Shown here: positions 7,914 through 16,163 of the stretch, one piece after another | How positions within the stretch are numbered: position 1 is the stretch's first letter | Layout of the letters: the number at the start of each line of letters is the position of its first letter | Assembly: GCF_000522985.1 (NCBI RefSeq) | Contig: NZ_CP007128.1 | Coordinates: forward strand, 868,001-932,000 | DNA: 64,000 nucleotides | Direction of reading: 5' to 3' | From: Gemmatirosa kalamazoonensis | GTDB taxonomy: Bacteria > Gemmatimonadota > Gemmatimonadetes > Gemmatimonadales > Gemmatimonadaceae | Program-made: the position numbers and the translations under genes | Notes under the pieces: generated by a model | What the model was told of the DNA's origin: nothing | Database searches by the model: none | Seen by the model: the letters and a program-made list of their open reading frames with translations, nothing else

Positions 7914-9695
7914 TCAGGCGGCGAGGCACCCCAGGTCCCCGACGACCTCGGCGATCCGCGTCCCCTCCATCGGGCGGCCGAACAGGAAGCCCTGCACCAC
8001 GTCGCACGACCGTTCGGCGAGATACTCGAGTTGCTCCACCGTCTCGACGCCCTCCGCCACCACCGTGAGCCCGAGCGAGTGGCCGAGCGCGATGACCGCC
8101 GACGTGATCGCGCCGCTCTGCGCGTCCGTCACCGCGTCGCGCACGAAGCTCTTGTCGAGCTTGATGCAGTCGATCGGGAAGTGCTTCAGGTAGCCGAGCG
8201 ACGAGTAACCCGTGCCGAAGTCGTCGAGCGAGATCGTGATGCCTTCCTCGCGCAGCGCCTGGAGCATCTGCACCGTGCGCTTCGTGTCGTCCATCAGGAT
8301 GCTCTCGGTCACCTCGAGCTCGAGCCGCGCCGGGTCGAGCCCCGTCGCGTCGAGCGCCGCGCGCACCACGGCGACGAGGTCCTGCTGCTTGAACTGCCGC
8401 GCCGAGAGATTCACCGACACCGACACCGGCGGCATCCCCGCGTGCTGCCATGCGCGCGCCTGGCGACACGCCTCGTGCAGCACCCACGCGCCGATCGGCA
8501 CGATGAGGCCGGTCTCCTCCGCCACCGGGATGAACTCCGCCGGCGAGATCAGGCCGCGCTCCGGATGCTGCCAGCGGAGCAGCGCCTCGAAGCCGAGCAC
8601 TCGCCCGGAGACGACGTCGACCTTCGGCTGGTAGTGGAGCAGCAGCTGGCCGCGGTCGAGCGCGTGGCGCAGGTCGGCCTCCAGCGCGAGCCGCAGGTGG
8701 AGGCGCGTGTTCAGCTCCAGCGAGAAGAACCGGTGCCCGCTGCCGCCGGCGCGCTGCACCGTCTTCAGCGCGCTCGTCGCGTTGCCGATGAGCTGCTCCA
8801 CCGAACCGTTGTCGGTCGGGAAGATGGTGATGCCGATGCTCGCCCCGACGGCGACCTCGCGCTCCATGATCTCGAACGGCCGGCCGAGTGCCTCCACGAT
8901 GCGGCGGGCCAGCATGTCGATCCCCTCCACGGTCGCCGGACCGGTGCAGAGGATCGCGAACTCGTCGCCGTCCATCCGCGCCAGCACGTCGGTCTCGCGG
9001 AGCACGGCGCTCAGCCGCTGCGCCGCCGCCGTGAGCAGCGCGTCGCCGCCGGCGTGGCCGAGCGCGAGGTTCACGTTCTGGAAGCCGTCGACGTCGAGCA
9101 CGAGCACCGCCACCGGCCGGCCGTCGCGGCGCGACTGGGCGAGCGCGTGGCGCACCTGGTCGCGGAACAGCGCGCGGTTCGGGAGCCCCGTGAGCCGGTC
9201 GTAGGTCGCGACGTGCACGACGATGTCGTCGAGGCGCTCCACGGCGTGCTGCACGTCCGCCATCAGGGTCCCCGCCTCGTCGCCGGTGTGCTCCGTCGGG
9301 AGCTGCGGGCGGACGAACTGGACGAGGTACGCGCGCAGCGCCGCCGCCGTCAGGAGCACCGGCTCCGCCAGCCCGGTCACGAGCCGCCCGGCGACGAGGC
9401 CCCCGAGCGTGGCGCCGAGCGCCACCACGAGCAGCGCCATCGCCGGCGACGCGTCCGCGCCGCCCGACCGCGTCGCGAACAGCGCGACGAGGGCGGCCAC
9501 GGGGAGCACCGCACCCAGGGCGGCGGCGAGCATCAGCTTGCCGCGGAAACCGAGGGGGCGGGCCCAGCGTGCGAGGGCGGCGTAGACGTGCAACGATGAC
9601 GGCGACATGAGAAAGACGGGGACGAGCGGGGCCCCGTCCGGCGGCGGGGTCCATCGCTCGTGAATGTCGTCGCTCGCGGCAGGGATCTTGAGCAC
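7914..9695 (-). CDS. GGDEF-EAL cyclic-di-GMP signalling protein, membrane-bound
   Basis: The 593-residue protein has two hydrophobic segments (about 53-75 and 85-108), a HAMP-like linker, a GGDEF domain and a C-terminal EAL domain. The cyclase signature is DGDEF (242-246) instead of GGDEF, so cyclase activity is doubtful and the domain may be a GTP sensor. The phosphodiesterase motifs look intact: EALLRW (370-375), the VNLSARQF Asn segment, [19 protein letters not shown] and EGVET. It is therefore most likely a c-di-GMP phosphodiesterase. An alternative start at 9608 (MSPSSLHVY) would still keep both membrane segments. It is divergent from the small gene at 9764. Confidence 0.93.
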   Translation of the reverse strand: MLKIPAASDDIHERWTPPPDGAPLVPVFLMSPSSLHVYAALARWARPLGFRGKLMLAAALGAVLPVAALVALFATRSGGADASPAMALLVVALGATLGGLVAGRLVTGLAEPVLLTAAALRAYLVQFVRPQLPTEHTGDEAGTLMADVQHAVERLDDIVVHVATYDRLTGLPNRALFRDQVRHALAQSRRDGRPVAVLVLDVDGFQNVNLALGHAGGDALLTAAAQRLSAVLRETDVLARMDGDEFAILCTGPATVEGIDMLARRIVEALGRPFEIMEREVAVGASIGITIFPTDNGSVEQLIGNATSALKTVQRAGGSGHRFFSLELNTRLHLRLALEADLRHALDRGQLLLHYQPKVDVVSGRVLGFEALLRWQHPERGLISPAEFIPVAEETGLIVPIGAWVLHEACRQARAWQHAGMPPVSVSVNLSARQFKQQDLVAVVRAALDATGLDPARLELEVTESILMDDTKRTVQMLQALREEGITISLDDFGTGYSSLGYLKHFPIDCIKLDKSFVRDAVTDAQSGAITSAVIALGHSLGLTVVAEGVETVEQLEYLAERSCDVVQGFLFGRPMEGTRIAEVVGDLGCLAA

Positions 9696-9763
9696 GCAAA
9701 CGTTTCACCAGGCGGTGTAGAGGGTTACCTTGACGGTCCCATCCCCCCACCTCCCCCCAAGCC

Positions 9764-10006
9764 ATGGCCGACCGATCCAATTCGCCAGGTCCCGACGGCT
9801 CCGAGCGCCCGGCGAGCGAGCGCCGTCAGAACCTCGCCCTGCGTGAGCTGATCGATGAGATGATGGCGTCCATCCGCCACGCGACGCAGGGCAACCTCTG
9901 GACGTCCGAGGAGCGCACGCAGTACGAGCGGGAGCTCGCCATGATCATGGCCCGCGTCCGCAACGAGGCGGTCGGCTCGAAGGATCCCGCCCGGTCGGGG
10001 AGCTGA
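9764..10006 (+). CDS. Small conserved-looking hypothetical protein
   Basis: The 80-residue protein has a polar, probably disordered N-terminal 20 residues and then an amphipathic helical region (LALRELIDEMMASIRHATQ, then a second helix ERELAMIMARVRN). I see no signal or membrane segment. No good ribosome-binding site is visible before ATG 9764. It is divergent from the GGDEF-EAL gene and ends just before a hairpin repeat. I do not recognise the family. Confidence 0.6.
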   Translation: MADRSNSPGPDGSERPASERRQNLALRELIDEMMASIRHATQGNLWTSEERTQYERELAMIMARVRNEAVGSKDPARSGS

Positions 10007-10014
10007 CGAGGACA

Positions 10015-10155
10015 GCAGGGCAAGAGGGCAGGAGGGCACGAGGGCAGGAGAGATTCCGATTCTCTCCTGCCCTCGTGCCCTCTTGCCCTCTTGCCCTCTT
10101 GCCCTCTTGCCCTCTTGCCCTCCTGCCCTCCTGCCCTCCTGCCCTCCTGCCCTCT
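10015..10155. repeat. GGGCAGGAG/CTCCTGCCC opposed tandem repeat
   Basis: Left arm 10015-10052 consists of GGGCA(A/G)GA-type 8-9 bp units; right arm 10060-10155 consists of about ten GCCCTCYT units. The arms meet at GGAGAG-ATTCCGAT-TCTCTCC, giving a hairpin. It fills the gap between convergent gene ends. Same family as 25399-25488 and 27270-27376. Confidence 0.93.
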
Positions 10156-10157
10156 CC

Positions 10158-11669
10158 TTACCGCTCCAGCCGGAACCCCGGGTCCACCGCCGGCCGCGCT
10201 CCGCGCTCCGCCACCGCCCACCCCGTGGCGTACATCCACCGCGTCATCCGCGCGAGCTTCGGCACGTCGATGCGCGACGGCTCGTCGCGCGGCGTGTGAT
10301 AGTCGGCGTGCAGCAGGGTGCTGAACATCAGTGACGGGATCCCGGCGCGCGCGTACGGCAGGTGGTCGCTGCGGAAGTACCATCCCTCGGGATGCGTCGG
10401 GCGGTCCCAGATCGTGTCCAGCTTGAATCCGGTGACGCGGGCGTTCGCGTCCAGCGCGATCTGCGCCAGCTCGGCGGAGTTGCGGTGCGGCGGCTGCACA
10501 CCGAGCAGCGCGGCGCTGTCGGGGGCGTTGCGGCCGATCATGTCGCCGTTCAGCACCGCGACGATGCGCTCGCGCGGCACCGTGGGGTGCGCGGCGTACC
10601 AGCGGGAGCCGAGCAGCCCGCGCTCCTCGGCGCCGTGCCACACGAACAGCGCAGCGCGCCGTCCGGGCGCCTTCACGAACGCGCGCCCGATCGCGAGCAT
10701 CGCGACGCTCACCGTGGCGTTGTCGTCGGCGCCGTTCCAGATCGAGTCGCCGGCGATCGTGTTGCGCACGCCGTCGTGGTCGTGGTGGCCGCTGAACAGC
10801 ACGTACTCGCCGCCGAGCCGGTTGTCGCGCCCCGGCGCCACCGCGACCACGTTCGCCGACGGGTAGACGAAGCTCTCCGCGCGCAGCGTGAGCGCGAGCC
10901 GGCCGGCGCGGGCGACGCGGTCGCGCATCGCGTTAGGCGCCCACAGCACCGGTGCACGCGCGGGCACGCGGGCGGCGCCCGTCGTGTCGACGTTGAACGT
11001 CCCGCGCCGGTTCTGCACGGCGAGCGTCGGGAAGACGTCGTTCGCCGAGTCGTCGGCGACGAGCAGCACCGCGGCGGCGCCCGCGGCGGTGAGCGCGGCC
11101 GCGCGCTCGCGGATCGCGAGCCCGCCGTAGCGCCACGGACGGAGGCTGATCCACGACACCGGCGGCCGCGCCGGCGGGACGATCATCGCCGCCACCGCCT
11201 TGCCGCGCAGGTCGAGCCGGCGGAGCGAGTCGGCGCCGGCGGTGCCGACCCAGACGAGCGACAGGTCGAGCGTCGTGTCGACGGCGGCGGTGATCGACAC
11301 GTCGCGCCAGAGCACGAGCGGCGCTCCGTCGAGCAGCACGCGCGACTCGTCGGACGGGCGCACGCGGCGCATCGGCCACCACTGGAAGTACGTGCCGTCG
11401 TCGCCGGCCGGCCGCAGCCCGGCCTCGCGGGCGCGCTCGGCCACCCACGCCGCGGCGCGCAGCTCGTCGGGCGTCCCCGCCTCGCGGCCGCGCATCGAGT
11501 CGGACGCCATCGCGAACAGGTCGCGCCGGAGATCCGATTCCGTGATGGCACTCATGCCGGGCACGTCGCCGGTCGTGTTGCCGACGTTCACGCTGACGTG
11601 GCAGGCGGCGAGCGTCGCGAGCACGAGCGATGACGCGAGCCCGGTGATGACCGGATGAACGTTAGGCAT
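10158..11669 (-). CDS. M28 family metallopeptidase lipoprotein
   Basis: The 503-residue protein carries a lipobox (LAAC, Cys23) and the full M28 zinc aminopeptidase motif set: SGHHDHDG (His295, Asp297), NGADDNA (Asp316 region), HGAEERGLLGS (Glu348/349), NGDMIGRN and a C-terminal FSTLLHADYHTPRDE with the last zinc His. Between about 110 and 260 is a PA-like insert, common in this family. It should be an outer-membrane or periplasmic-facing aminopeptidase or peptidase. It is convergent with the small gene before it and followed on its upstream side by the FMN reductase gene on the same strand (49-bp gap to that gene's end). Confidence 0.93.
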   Translation of the reverse strand: MPNVHPVITGLASSLVLATLAACHVSVNVGNTTGDVPGMSAITESDLRRDLFAMASDSMRGREAGTPDELRAAAWVAERAREAGLRPAGDDGTYFQWWPMRRVRPSDESRVLLDGAPLVLWRDVSITAAVDTTLDLSLVWVGTAGADSLRRLDLRGKAVAAMIVPPARPPVSWISLRPWRYGGLAIRERAAALTAAGAAAVLLVADDSANDVFPTLAVQNRRGTFNVDTTGAARVPARAPVLWAPNAMRDRVARAGRLALTLRAESFVYPSANVVAVAPGRDNRLGGEYVLFSGHHDHDGVRNTIAGDSIWNGADDNATVSVAMLAIGRAFVKAPGRRAALFVWHGAEERGLLGSRWYAAHPTVPRERIVAVLNGDMIGRNAPDSAALLGVQPPHRNSAELAQIALDANARVTGFKLDTIWDRPTHPEGWYFRSDHLPYARAGIPSLMFSTLLHADYHTPRDEPSRIDVPKLARMTRWMYATGWAVAERGARPAVDPGFRLER

Positions 11670-11717
11670 GGGACGTCGATTCGAGGCGTGTGATCGAACG
11701 CCTCGAAGTGTAGCGCG

Positions 11718-12317
11718 TCACGCCGCCGCTGACGCCGGTCGCCCGACCTGCCGGATCCACGTCGAGAACTGGGCGAGGAACGCCGCCAGGAACTGGCGCG
11801 TCGGCTCGTGCACGAGCTCTCCCGCCGCGTCGAACTTCTCGGCCACCATCGCCACCGACACGCCGGGGTGCGGGAGGACGTGGGCGAGCGTCGACATCAG
11901 CACGAGCTTCAGCTGCTGCTGCGCGCGGGCGGCGCCGAGCGCGCCGGGGGAGGCGCCCATGATCGCGACCGGCTTGCCGGCGAGCGGCGACCGCATCGCG
12001 GGACGCGACACCCAATCGATCGCGTTCTGGAGCACGCCGGGGACGCTGTGATTGAACTCCGGCGTCGAGAACAGCACGCCGTCCGCGTCGGCGACGAGCT
12101 GCTTCAGGCGGCCCACGGCGGCCGGACGCGTCTCGTCCGTGTCCTGGTCGCCGTCGTAGAGCGGCACGTCGGCCAGGTCCACGATGTCGATGCGCACACC
12201 GGATGGGGCGAGCGCCTGCGCCGCCTCCAGCAGCCGGCGGTTCCACGAGCCGTGCCTCAGGCTTCCCGCGATCGCCACGATCCGCAGCGGCGCCGCGGCG
12301 CCGGTCGTCTCCGTCAT
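11718..12317 (-). CDS. NADPH-dependent FMN reductase (azoreductase/quinone reductase family)
   Basis: The 199-residue flavodoxin-fold protein has the P-loop for FMN phosphate GSLRHGSWNRRLL (about 20-32) and the family hallmark PEFNHSVPGVLQNAIDWVSRP. Such enzymes reduce FMN, quinones, azo dyes or chromate with NAD(P)H in the cytoplasm. I start it at ATG 12317 because GGAG precedes it by six bases; an ATG 12 bases upstream has the SD too close. A MarR gene lies upstream on the same strand, and an operator-like palindrome matching one in front of marR lies at 12352-12361, so this enzyme is probably the stress-inducible target of that regulator. Confidence 0.93.
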   Translation of the reverse strand: MTETTGAAAPLRIVAIAGSLRHGSWNRRLLEAAQALAPSGVRIDIVDLADVPLYDGDQDTDETRPAAVGRLKQLVADADGVLFSTPEFNHSVPGVLQNAIDWVSRPAMRSPLAGKPVAIMGASPGALGAARAQQQLKLVLMSTLAHVLPHPGVSVAMVAEKFDAAGELVHEPTRQFLAAFLAQFSTWIRQVGRPASAAA

Positions 12318-12345
12318 CCGATGCTCCATTGACTCCGTGCTCGGC

Positions 12346-12374
12346 TGTATGTGTTGCAACAGATATATGGGCAA
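12346..12374 (-). promoter_or_regulatory. Promoter with MarR operator for the FMN reductase
   Basis: On the minus strand TTGCCC (12374-12369), 17 bp, then CATACA (12351-12346) gives a weak sigma-70-like promoter. The spacer contains the perfect palindrome TGTTGCAACA (12352-12361) flanked by ATATAT. The same TGTTGYAACAG plus ATATAT word stands in the marR promoter, so both are probably bound by the MarR protein. Confidence 0.6.
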
Positions 12375-12398
12375 AAAAAGGGCGCGCTCAGCGCGCCC
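12373..12398 (-). terminator. Intrinsic terminator of marR, stop codon in the loop
   Basis: On the minus strand GGGCGCGC (12398-12391), loop TGA, GCGCGCCC (12387-12380), then seven T (12379-12373). The 8-bp perfect GC stem followed by a T tract is a classic Rho-independent terminator. The loop is the TGA stop codon of marR, so termination and the end of translation coincide. Confidence 0.88.
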
Positions 12399-12852
12399 GC
12401 ACCTCGTCGAGCGCGTCGATCAGCCCGTCGACCAGCTCCGGGGCGACGTCGCCGAAGAAGCGCCGCTCGAGCGCGTCGAGCACCGGGGCCACGTCGTCGA
12501 TCACCCGCAGCCCCGCCGCGGTGATGCGGGCGATGACGTGCCGGCGGTCGTCGGAGTCGCGCGTGCGGTTGATGAGCCCCGCCTCCTCCATGCGCTCCAG
12601 CAGGCGCGGGATGTCGGGCACCCGGGTGATCATGCGCTCCCCGACCTCGCGGCCGCACAGCCCCGCGTCGCCGGCGCCGCGCAGGATGCGCAGCACGTTG
12701 TACTGCGTGCCGGTGATCCCGAACGGTCGCAGCGCTTCCTGCTGCGCGTGCTCGATGATGGCCGCCGTGCGCAGCAGCCCCAGCGTCGCCTCGCTCGCGC
12801 GCGACGGGAACGGCTTGGTCTGCTTCAGCTCGACTTGGAGGCGACTGGTCAT
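12388..12852 (-). CDS. MarR family transcriptional regulator
   Basis: The 154-residue protein has the winged-helix MarR layout: helix with TAAIIEHAQQEALRP, recognition region TQYNVLRILRGAGDAGL and wing DSDDRRHVIARITAAG. MarR proteins are dimeric repressors released by phenolic or oxidising ligands. ATG 12852 is chosen over an upstream in-frame start because a good promoter (TTGCAG, 17 bp, TATATT) ends only 7 nt before it, which predicts a leaderless mRNA; no SD is visible. The operator in that promoter implies autoregulation, and the downstream FMN reductase has a matching site. Confidence 0.9.
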   Translation of the reverse strand: MTSRLQVELKQTKPFPSRASEATLGLLRTAAIIEHAQQEALRPFGITGTQYNVLRILRGAGDAGLCGREVGERMITRVPDIPRLLERMEEAGLINRTRDSDDRRHVIARITAAGLRVIDDVAPVLDALERRFFGDVAPELVDGLIDALDEVRAR

Positions 12853-12859
12853 GGCATGA

Positions 12860-12888
12860 AATATATCTGTTACAACAGCAATCTGCAA
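12860..12888 (-). promoter_or_regulatory. marR promoter with operator
   Basis: On the minus strand TTGCAG (12888-12883), 17-bp spacer, TATATT (12865-12860). The spacer contains CTGTTGTAACAG, a near-perfect palindrome at 12878-12867, followed by ATATAT. The predicted start of transcription falls at or next to the ATG, so the message is probably leaderless. Confidence 0.65.
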
Positions 12889-12991
12889 CCCGCGCCGCGG
12901 GCGGCTTCCTGCGAACCCGGCGGTGCGCGATGATTCACGCTTCATACGAATGCGTCAACCCACGCGGCACCCCACGCGGCACCCCCCGGCC

Positions 12992-13723
12992 ATGCGGCGC
13001 GCTCCGGATGTCTGCTTCACCGTCGACTACGAGCCGGACTGCCCGCCGTACATGACGGACACGTTCCGCGGCGTCGAGGAGGCGACCGGGCCGTTGCTTG
13101 CCCTGCTCCGCGAGGAGGGGGTGCCGGCGACGTTCTTCAGCACCGGCGTCGTCGCGGAACGGTACCCCGATCGCATCGACGCGATCGTCGCCGGCGGCCA
13201 CGAGCTCGGCTGCCACGGCCACACGCATCGCAAGTTCCCGGACCTGCGGCCGGACGAGGCACGTGAGGAGATCGAGACGTCGGCCGCGGTGCTCCGCCGG
13301 CACGCGCCGGTGACGTCGTTCCGCGCCCCGAACCTCGTCTTCCCCGACGGCTACCTCCGCTTCCTCGCCGACGCCGGGTTCACGCTCGACTCGTCGCAGG
13401 CGCGGTACAAGGCGGCGTACTGGCGGCGCGACCGCCGCGCCGTGCCGCCCCCTCCGCTCACGCGCGTCCCGGCGTCGGTGACGTCGTCGGTGCTTCGACT
13501 GCCGCGGCCGCTCCGCGAGGCCTACCTCCGTGCGCTCGACGGGCCGCTGGTGCTGTTCGTGCACCCGTGGGAGTTCGTGGACCTCCGTCACACCGATCTG
13601 CGGCTCGACTGCCGCTTCGCGACGGGCGAGACCGCGCTCCGCCGGGTGCGCGCCGTGCTGCGCTTCCTCGCCGGGCGCGGCGCGCGGTTCACGACCATGC
13701 GGGCGCTCGCCGAGGCGGCATGA
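12992..13723 (+). CDS. Polysaccharide deacetylase (NodB domain)
   Basis: The 243-residue protein has the carbohydrate esterase 4 motifs: FTVDYEPD at 9-16 (catalytic Asp12), HGHTH at 75-79 (metal His), and SFRAPN near 112-117, with the late His in FVHPWEF. Such enzymes remove N-acetyl groups from envelope or lipid-linked sugars. I see no signal peptide, which fits the short PuuE/DUF3473-like group often found in exopolysaccharide or glycolipid loci. The start is uncertain; in-frame ATGs at 12950 and 12923 would add a basic tail. Its stop overlaps the start of the next gene by ATGA, so the two are co-translated. Confidence 0.88.
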   Translation: MRRAPDVCFTVDYEPDCPPYMTDTFRGVEEATGPLLALLREEGVPATFFSTGVVAERYPDRIDAIVAGGHELGCHGHTHRKFPDLRPDEAREEIETSAAVLRRHAPVTSFRAPNLVFPDGYLRFLADAGFTLDSSQARYKAAYWRRDRRAVPPPPLTRVPASVTSSVLRLPRPLREAYLRALDGPLVLFVHPWEFVDLRHTDLRLDCRFATGETALRRVRAVLRFLAGRGARFTTMRALAEAA

Positions 13724-14814
13724 CCGTCGCCGCCGCCCCGGCCCCGACCCCCGCGCCGCCACCGCGCGGGAACCTGCTGCAGCGGCTCTCGCCGGCGGCG
13801 AAGCGGTGGATCGCGCTCGGCACGTGGGTCGTCGCCACAGCGCTCATCGCCGTGGCGTTCCACGCCATCGGCTGGCAGCGCACGGTGCACGCGCTGCGGC
13901 AGGCGAGCGTGCCGTGGCTCGCCGCCGCGGCCCTCTCCAATCTCTCGATCCTCGTCCTGTGGGCGTGGCAGTCGCTCGTGTTCCTCCCCGACGACTGCCG
14001 CGTGTCGTTCGGCCGCATGTTCGAGGTCACCGCGCTCACGACGACGGCGACGAACACGGCGCCCGCATTCCTCGGCCAGGCGGCGGGAGTGGGGCTGCTG
14101 GCCGAGCGCGGCGGCGTCGGGATGGCGGTCGCGCTCTCCGTGCTCGCGCAGCATCAGATGGTCGAGGGGATCGCCAAGCTCGCGATGCTGTTCGTCGCCG
14201 CGCACGTGGCGCCGCTGCCGCGGTGGATGCACGACGCGCTCGTCGGCATGACGATCGGCGTCGTGGTGCTGATCGTGGTGCTCGTCGTCTCGGCGGTGAG
14301 CTCGTCGCGGCGCATGCGCGCGCGCACGGTCGTGTCGGAGACGCACGGGGCGCCGGAGCACGAGCGGCGCGTGAGGCCGCGGGCCAACCGCCTGGCGCGG
14401 CTGCGCACGTTCCTCGAGAACTGGGCGGCGAGCCTCGTGTCGCTTCGCTCGCCGGGGCGCTTCGCGTTAGGCCTGCTGATCGCGCTCCTGATGAAGCTCG
14501 CCGAGGCCGGTGGCTGGTTCGCGGTCGAGCGCGCGTTCGGCGTGTCGCCGGCGGCCGGGAGCCCGTTCCTGGCGCTCGCCGCGGTGAACATCGCCTCGGC
14601 GGCGAGCGCGTCGCCGGGCAACCTCGGCGTGTACGAGGCGGCCGGGTTCTTCGTCTACACCTACCTGCACGTGCCGCGCGACGTCGCGTTCGCGCTCAGT
14701 GTCGCGGGGCACCTGTGCTACCTGCTGCCGCTCGCCGGCTGCGGATGGCTGCTGCTGTCGTGGGAGGAGATCCGGGGGCTCCTCGTCAGGCGGCGCTCGT
14801 CGGCGGCTGCGTAG
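13720..14814 (+). CDS. YbhN/AglD-type lysylphosphatidylglycerol synthase TM-region protein
   Basis: The 364-residue integral membrane protein has about eight hydrophobic segments, beginning near residues 30-50 after a Pro/Ala-rich N-terminus, and the C-terminal ASASPGNLGVYEAA motif typical of the UPF0104/LPG_synthase_TM family (flippase-like). A basic loop of about 45 residues around 195-235 interrupts the membrane segments. It overlaps the deacetylase gene (ATGA), suggesting joint work on a lipid-linked sugar. Its TAG stop is the first unit of the adjoining GCTGCGTA tandem repeat. Confidence 0.88.
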   Translation: MTVAAAPAPTPAPPPRGNLLQRLSPAAKRWIALGTWVVATALIAVAFHAIGWQRTVHALRQASVPWLAAAALSNLSILVLWAWQSLVFLPDDCRVSFGRMFEVTALTTTATNTAPAFLGQAAGVGLLAERGGVGMAVALSVLAQHQMVEGIAKLAMLFVAAHVAPLPRWMHDALVGMTIGVVVLIVVLVVSAVSSSRRMRARTVVSETHGAPEHERRVRPRANRLARLRTFLENWAASLVSLRSPGRFALGLLIALLMKLAEAGGWFAVERAFGVSPAAGSPFLALAAVNIASAASASPGNLGVYEAAGFFVYTYLHVPRDVAFALSVAGHLCYLLPLAGCGWLLLSWEEIRGLLVRRRSSAAA

Positions 14815-14880
14815 CTGCGTAGCTGCGTAGCTGCGTAGCTGCGTGGACTGTCCGTCACGCAGCCACGCAGCCACGCAGCG
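14806..14880. repeat. GCTGCGTA/CACGCAGC opposed tandem hairpin
   Basis: About five 8-bp GCTGCGTA units (from 14806) face three CACGCAGC units (14856-14879) around GACTGTCCGT. CTGCGTG pairs with CACGCAG. The left array contains the stop codon of the YbhN-like gene. The element fills the gap between two convergent genes and could terminate both. Confidence 0.9.
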
Positions 14881-14885
14881 GCAGT

Positions 14886-15755
14886 TCAGGTTCCGGAGAA
14901 CGTGTCGCACGACTTCACGTCGCCGGAGTCGAAGCCGCGCTTGAACCACGCCGAGCGCTGCGCCGCGGTGCCGTGCGTGAACGTGTCGGGGTTCACCGAG
15001 CCGCGCGCCGCGCGCTGCAGCCGGTCGTCGCCGACGGCGGAGGCGGCGGCGAGCGCTTCGTCGATGTCGCCGGGCTCGATCACGTTCTGGTCGGACTTCG
15101 CCCACACGCCGGCGTAGCAGTCCGCCTGCAGCTCGAGGCGCACCGAGGCCGCGTTCTTCAGATCGGGGCGCGACTGCTGGAGCTGCTGCACCTTCTCGTC
15201 GGTGCCTAACAGATGCTGCACGTGGTGCCCCAACTCGTGCGCGATCACGTACGCCTGCGCGAAGTCGCCGGGCGCGCCGAAGCGCTGCCGGAGCTCGTCG
15301 TAGAAGCTCAGATCGATGTAGACCTTCTGGTCCATCGGGCAGTAGAATGGACCGACCGACGACGGCGCGGTGCCGCAGCCCGTGCGCACGGCGTCGCGGT
15401 ACAGCACGAGCTTCGCGTCCTGGTACTGGCGTCCGGTCTCCTGCGGCAGGATGCGGTGCCACGTGTTCTGGACGCTGTCGAGCACGGCCGAGGTGAAGTC
15501 CACGGCGCGCTCCTCTTCGGGGGTGGACCGGACCGGTCCGACCTCCCCGCCGGAGGCCGTGGTCTGGTCGGGGTACGCGGCGCCCCCGCCGTCCGAGCCG
15601 CCGATGAAGTCGCGGCCGAAGATGAGGCTCAGGATCAGCAGGATCACGGTGCCGCCGATGCCCATCCCGCGGCCGAATCCGAATCCGCCGCCGCCGGCGC
15701 TCATGCCGCGCCGGTCTTCCAGGTTCGAGCTCCGTCCGCCGGCGCTCCAGCGCAT
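14886..15755 (-). CDS. ypfJ: YpfJ-like neutral zinc metallopeptidase
   Basis: The 289-residue protein has a Gly-rich N-terminus, one hydrophobic segment (about 33-47) that anchors it in the membrane, and the KPN_00775/YpfJ zinc peptidase domain. The motif HELGHH (His173, Glu174, His177) is followed by LELQADCYAGVWA, where the third ligand is found. Conserved CGxxxSxxGPFYCP cysteines and the YIDLSFYDEL segment are typical. ATG 15755 has an AGGGAG Shine-Dalgarno. Function in the family is unclear; putative periplasmic protease. Confidence 0.92.
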   Translation of the reverse strand: MRWSAGGRSSNLEDRRGMSAGGGGFGFGRGMGIGGTVILLILSLIFGRDFIGGSDGGGAAYPDQTTASGGEVGPVRSTPEEERAVDFTSAVLDSVQNTWHRILPQETGRQYQDAKLVLYRDAVRTGCGTAPSSVGPFYCPMDQKVYIDLSFYDELRQRFGAPGDFAQAYVIAHELGHHVQHLLGTDEKVQQLQQSRPDLKNAASVRLELQADCYAGVWAKSDQNVIEPGDIDEALAAASAVGDDRLQRAARGSVNPDTFTHGTAAQRSAWFKRGFDSGDVKSCDTFSGT

Positions 15756-15914
15756 ATGTCGCTCCCTCTCGTGTCTCGGTGTGTGAGCCCGGCCACGGGC
15801 CGGGGCCAGCAAAAAGGCACGAACCGAGCCGCGAGTCGGCAGGCACGGGGGTCGCATCGCCTGAGGTTCGCGTCGCGCGTCACCGAAGACCCACCAACCG
15901 CAGGGAGGCTTCGC

Positions 15915-16160
15915 ATGTCCCACAATCGATTGGAGCCGCTCGCCGACGGCTTCGTGGCGTTCCACACCGAGCAGGGCGAGCGGTGGCGGCACAAGGACAT
16001 GTCCCCCGCTCGCGCGGGCCCCGGCTACCGGCTGTTCATCAACGAGGCGGGCGAGGAGCGGCGCTACGAGTTCGGGGAGCACGAGTCGCACGACGCCACC
16101 GTCCTCGACCTCCGCGACCAGCTCGCGCGCGCCAAGCCGGCGCCCGCCGGGGCGGCCTGA
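15915..16160 (+). CDS. Small hypothetical protein
   Basis: The 81-residue protein begins at ATG 15915 with GGGAGG 6-8 bases upstream, a strong SD. Sequence is polar with conserved-looking WRHKDMSP, GYRLFINEAGEERRYEFG and a C-terminal amphipathic helix. No signal or membrane segment. It lies between divergent ypfJ and a convergent glycosyltransferase gene, and probably has its own promoter in the 160-bp gap before it. I do not recognise the family. Confidence 0.75.
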   Translation: MSHNRLEPLADGFVAFHTEQGERWRHKDMSPARAGPGYRLFINEAGEERRYEFGEHESHDATVLDLRDQLARAKPAPAGAA

Positions 16161-16163
16161 GAC

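Noticed and set aside
8031-9599. Long antisense frames opposite most genes, for example opposite the GGDEF-EAL gene
   Set aside because: They are Arg/Ala-rich shadows typical of high-GC DNA; the other strand has full domain motifs.
7414-9780. Very long minus-strand frames through the repeat array, and the N-terminal extension of the M16 gene to 7904
   Set aside because: They translate the tandem repeats into a periodic peptide; a clean ATG with AGGAGG at 7490 gives a signal peptide.
15760-15830. Riboswitch or structured RNA before the small gene at 15915
   Set aside because: There is a short GGCC-rich hairpin, but no known riboswitch core that I can recognise.
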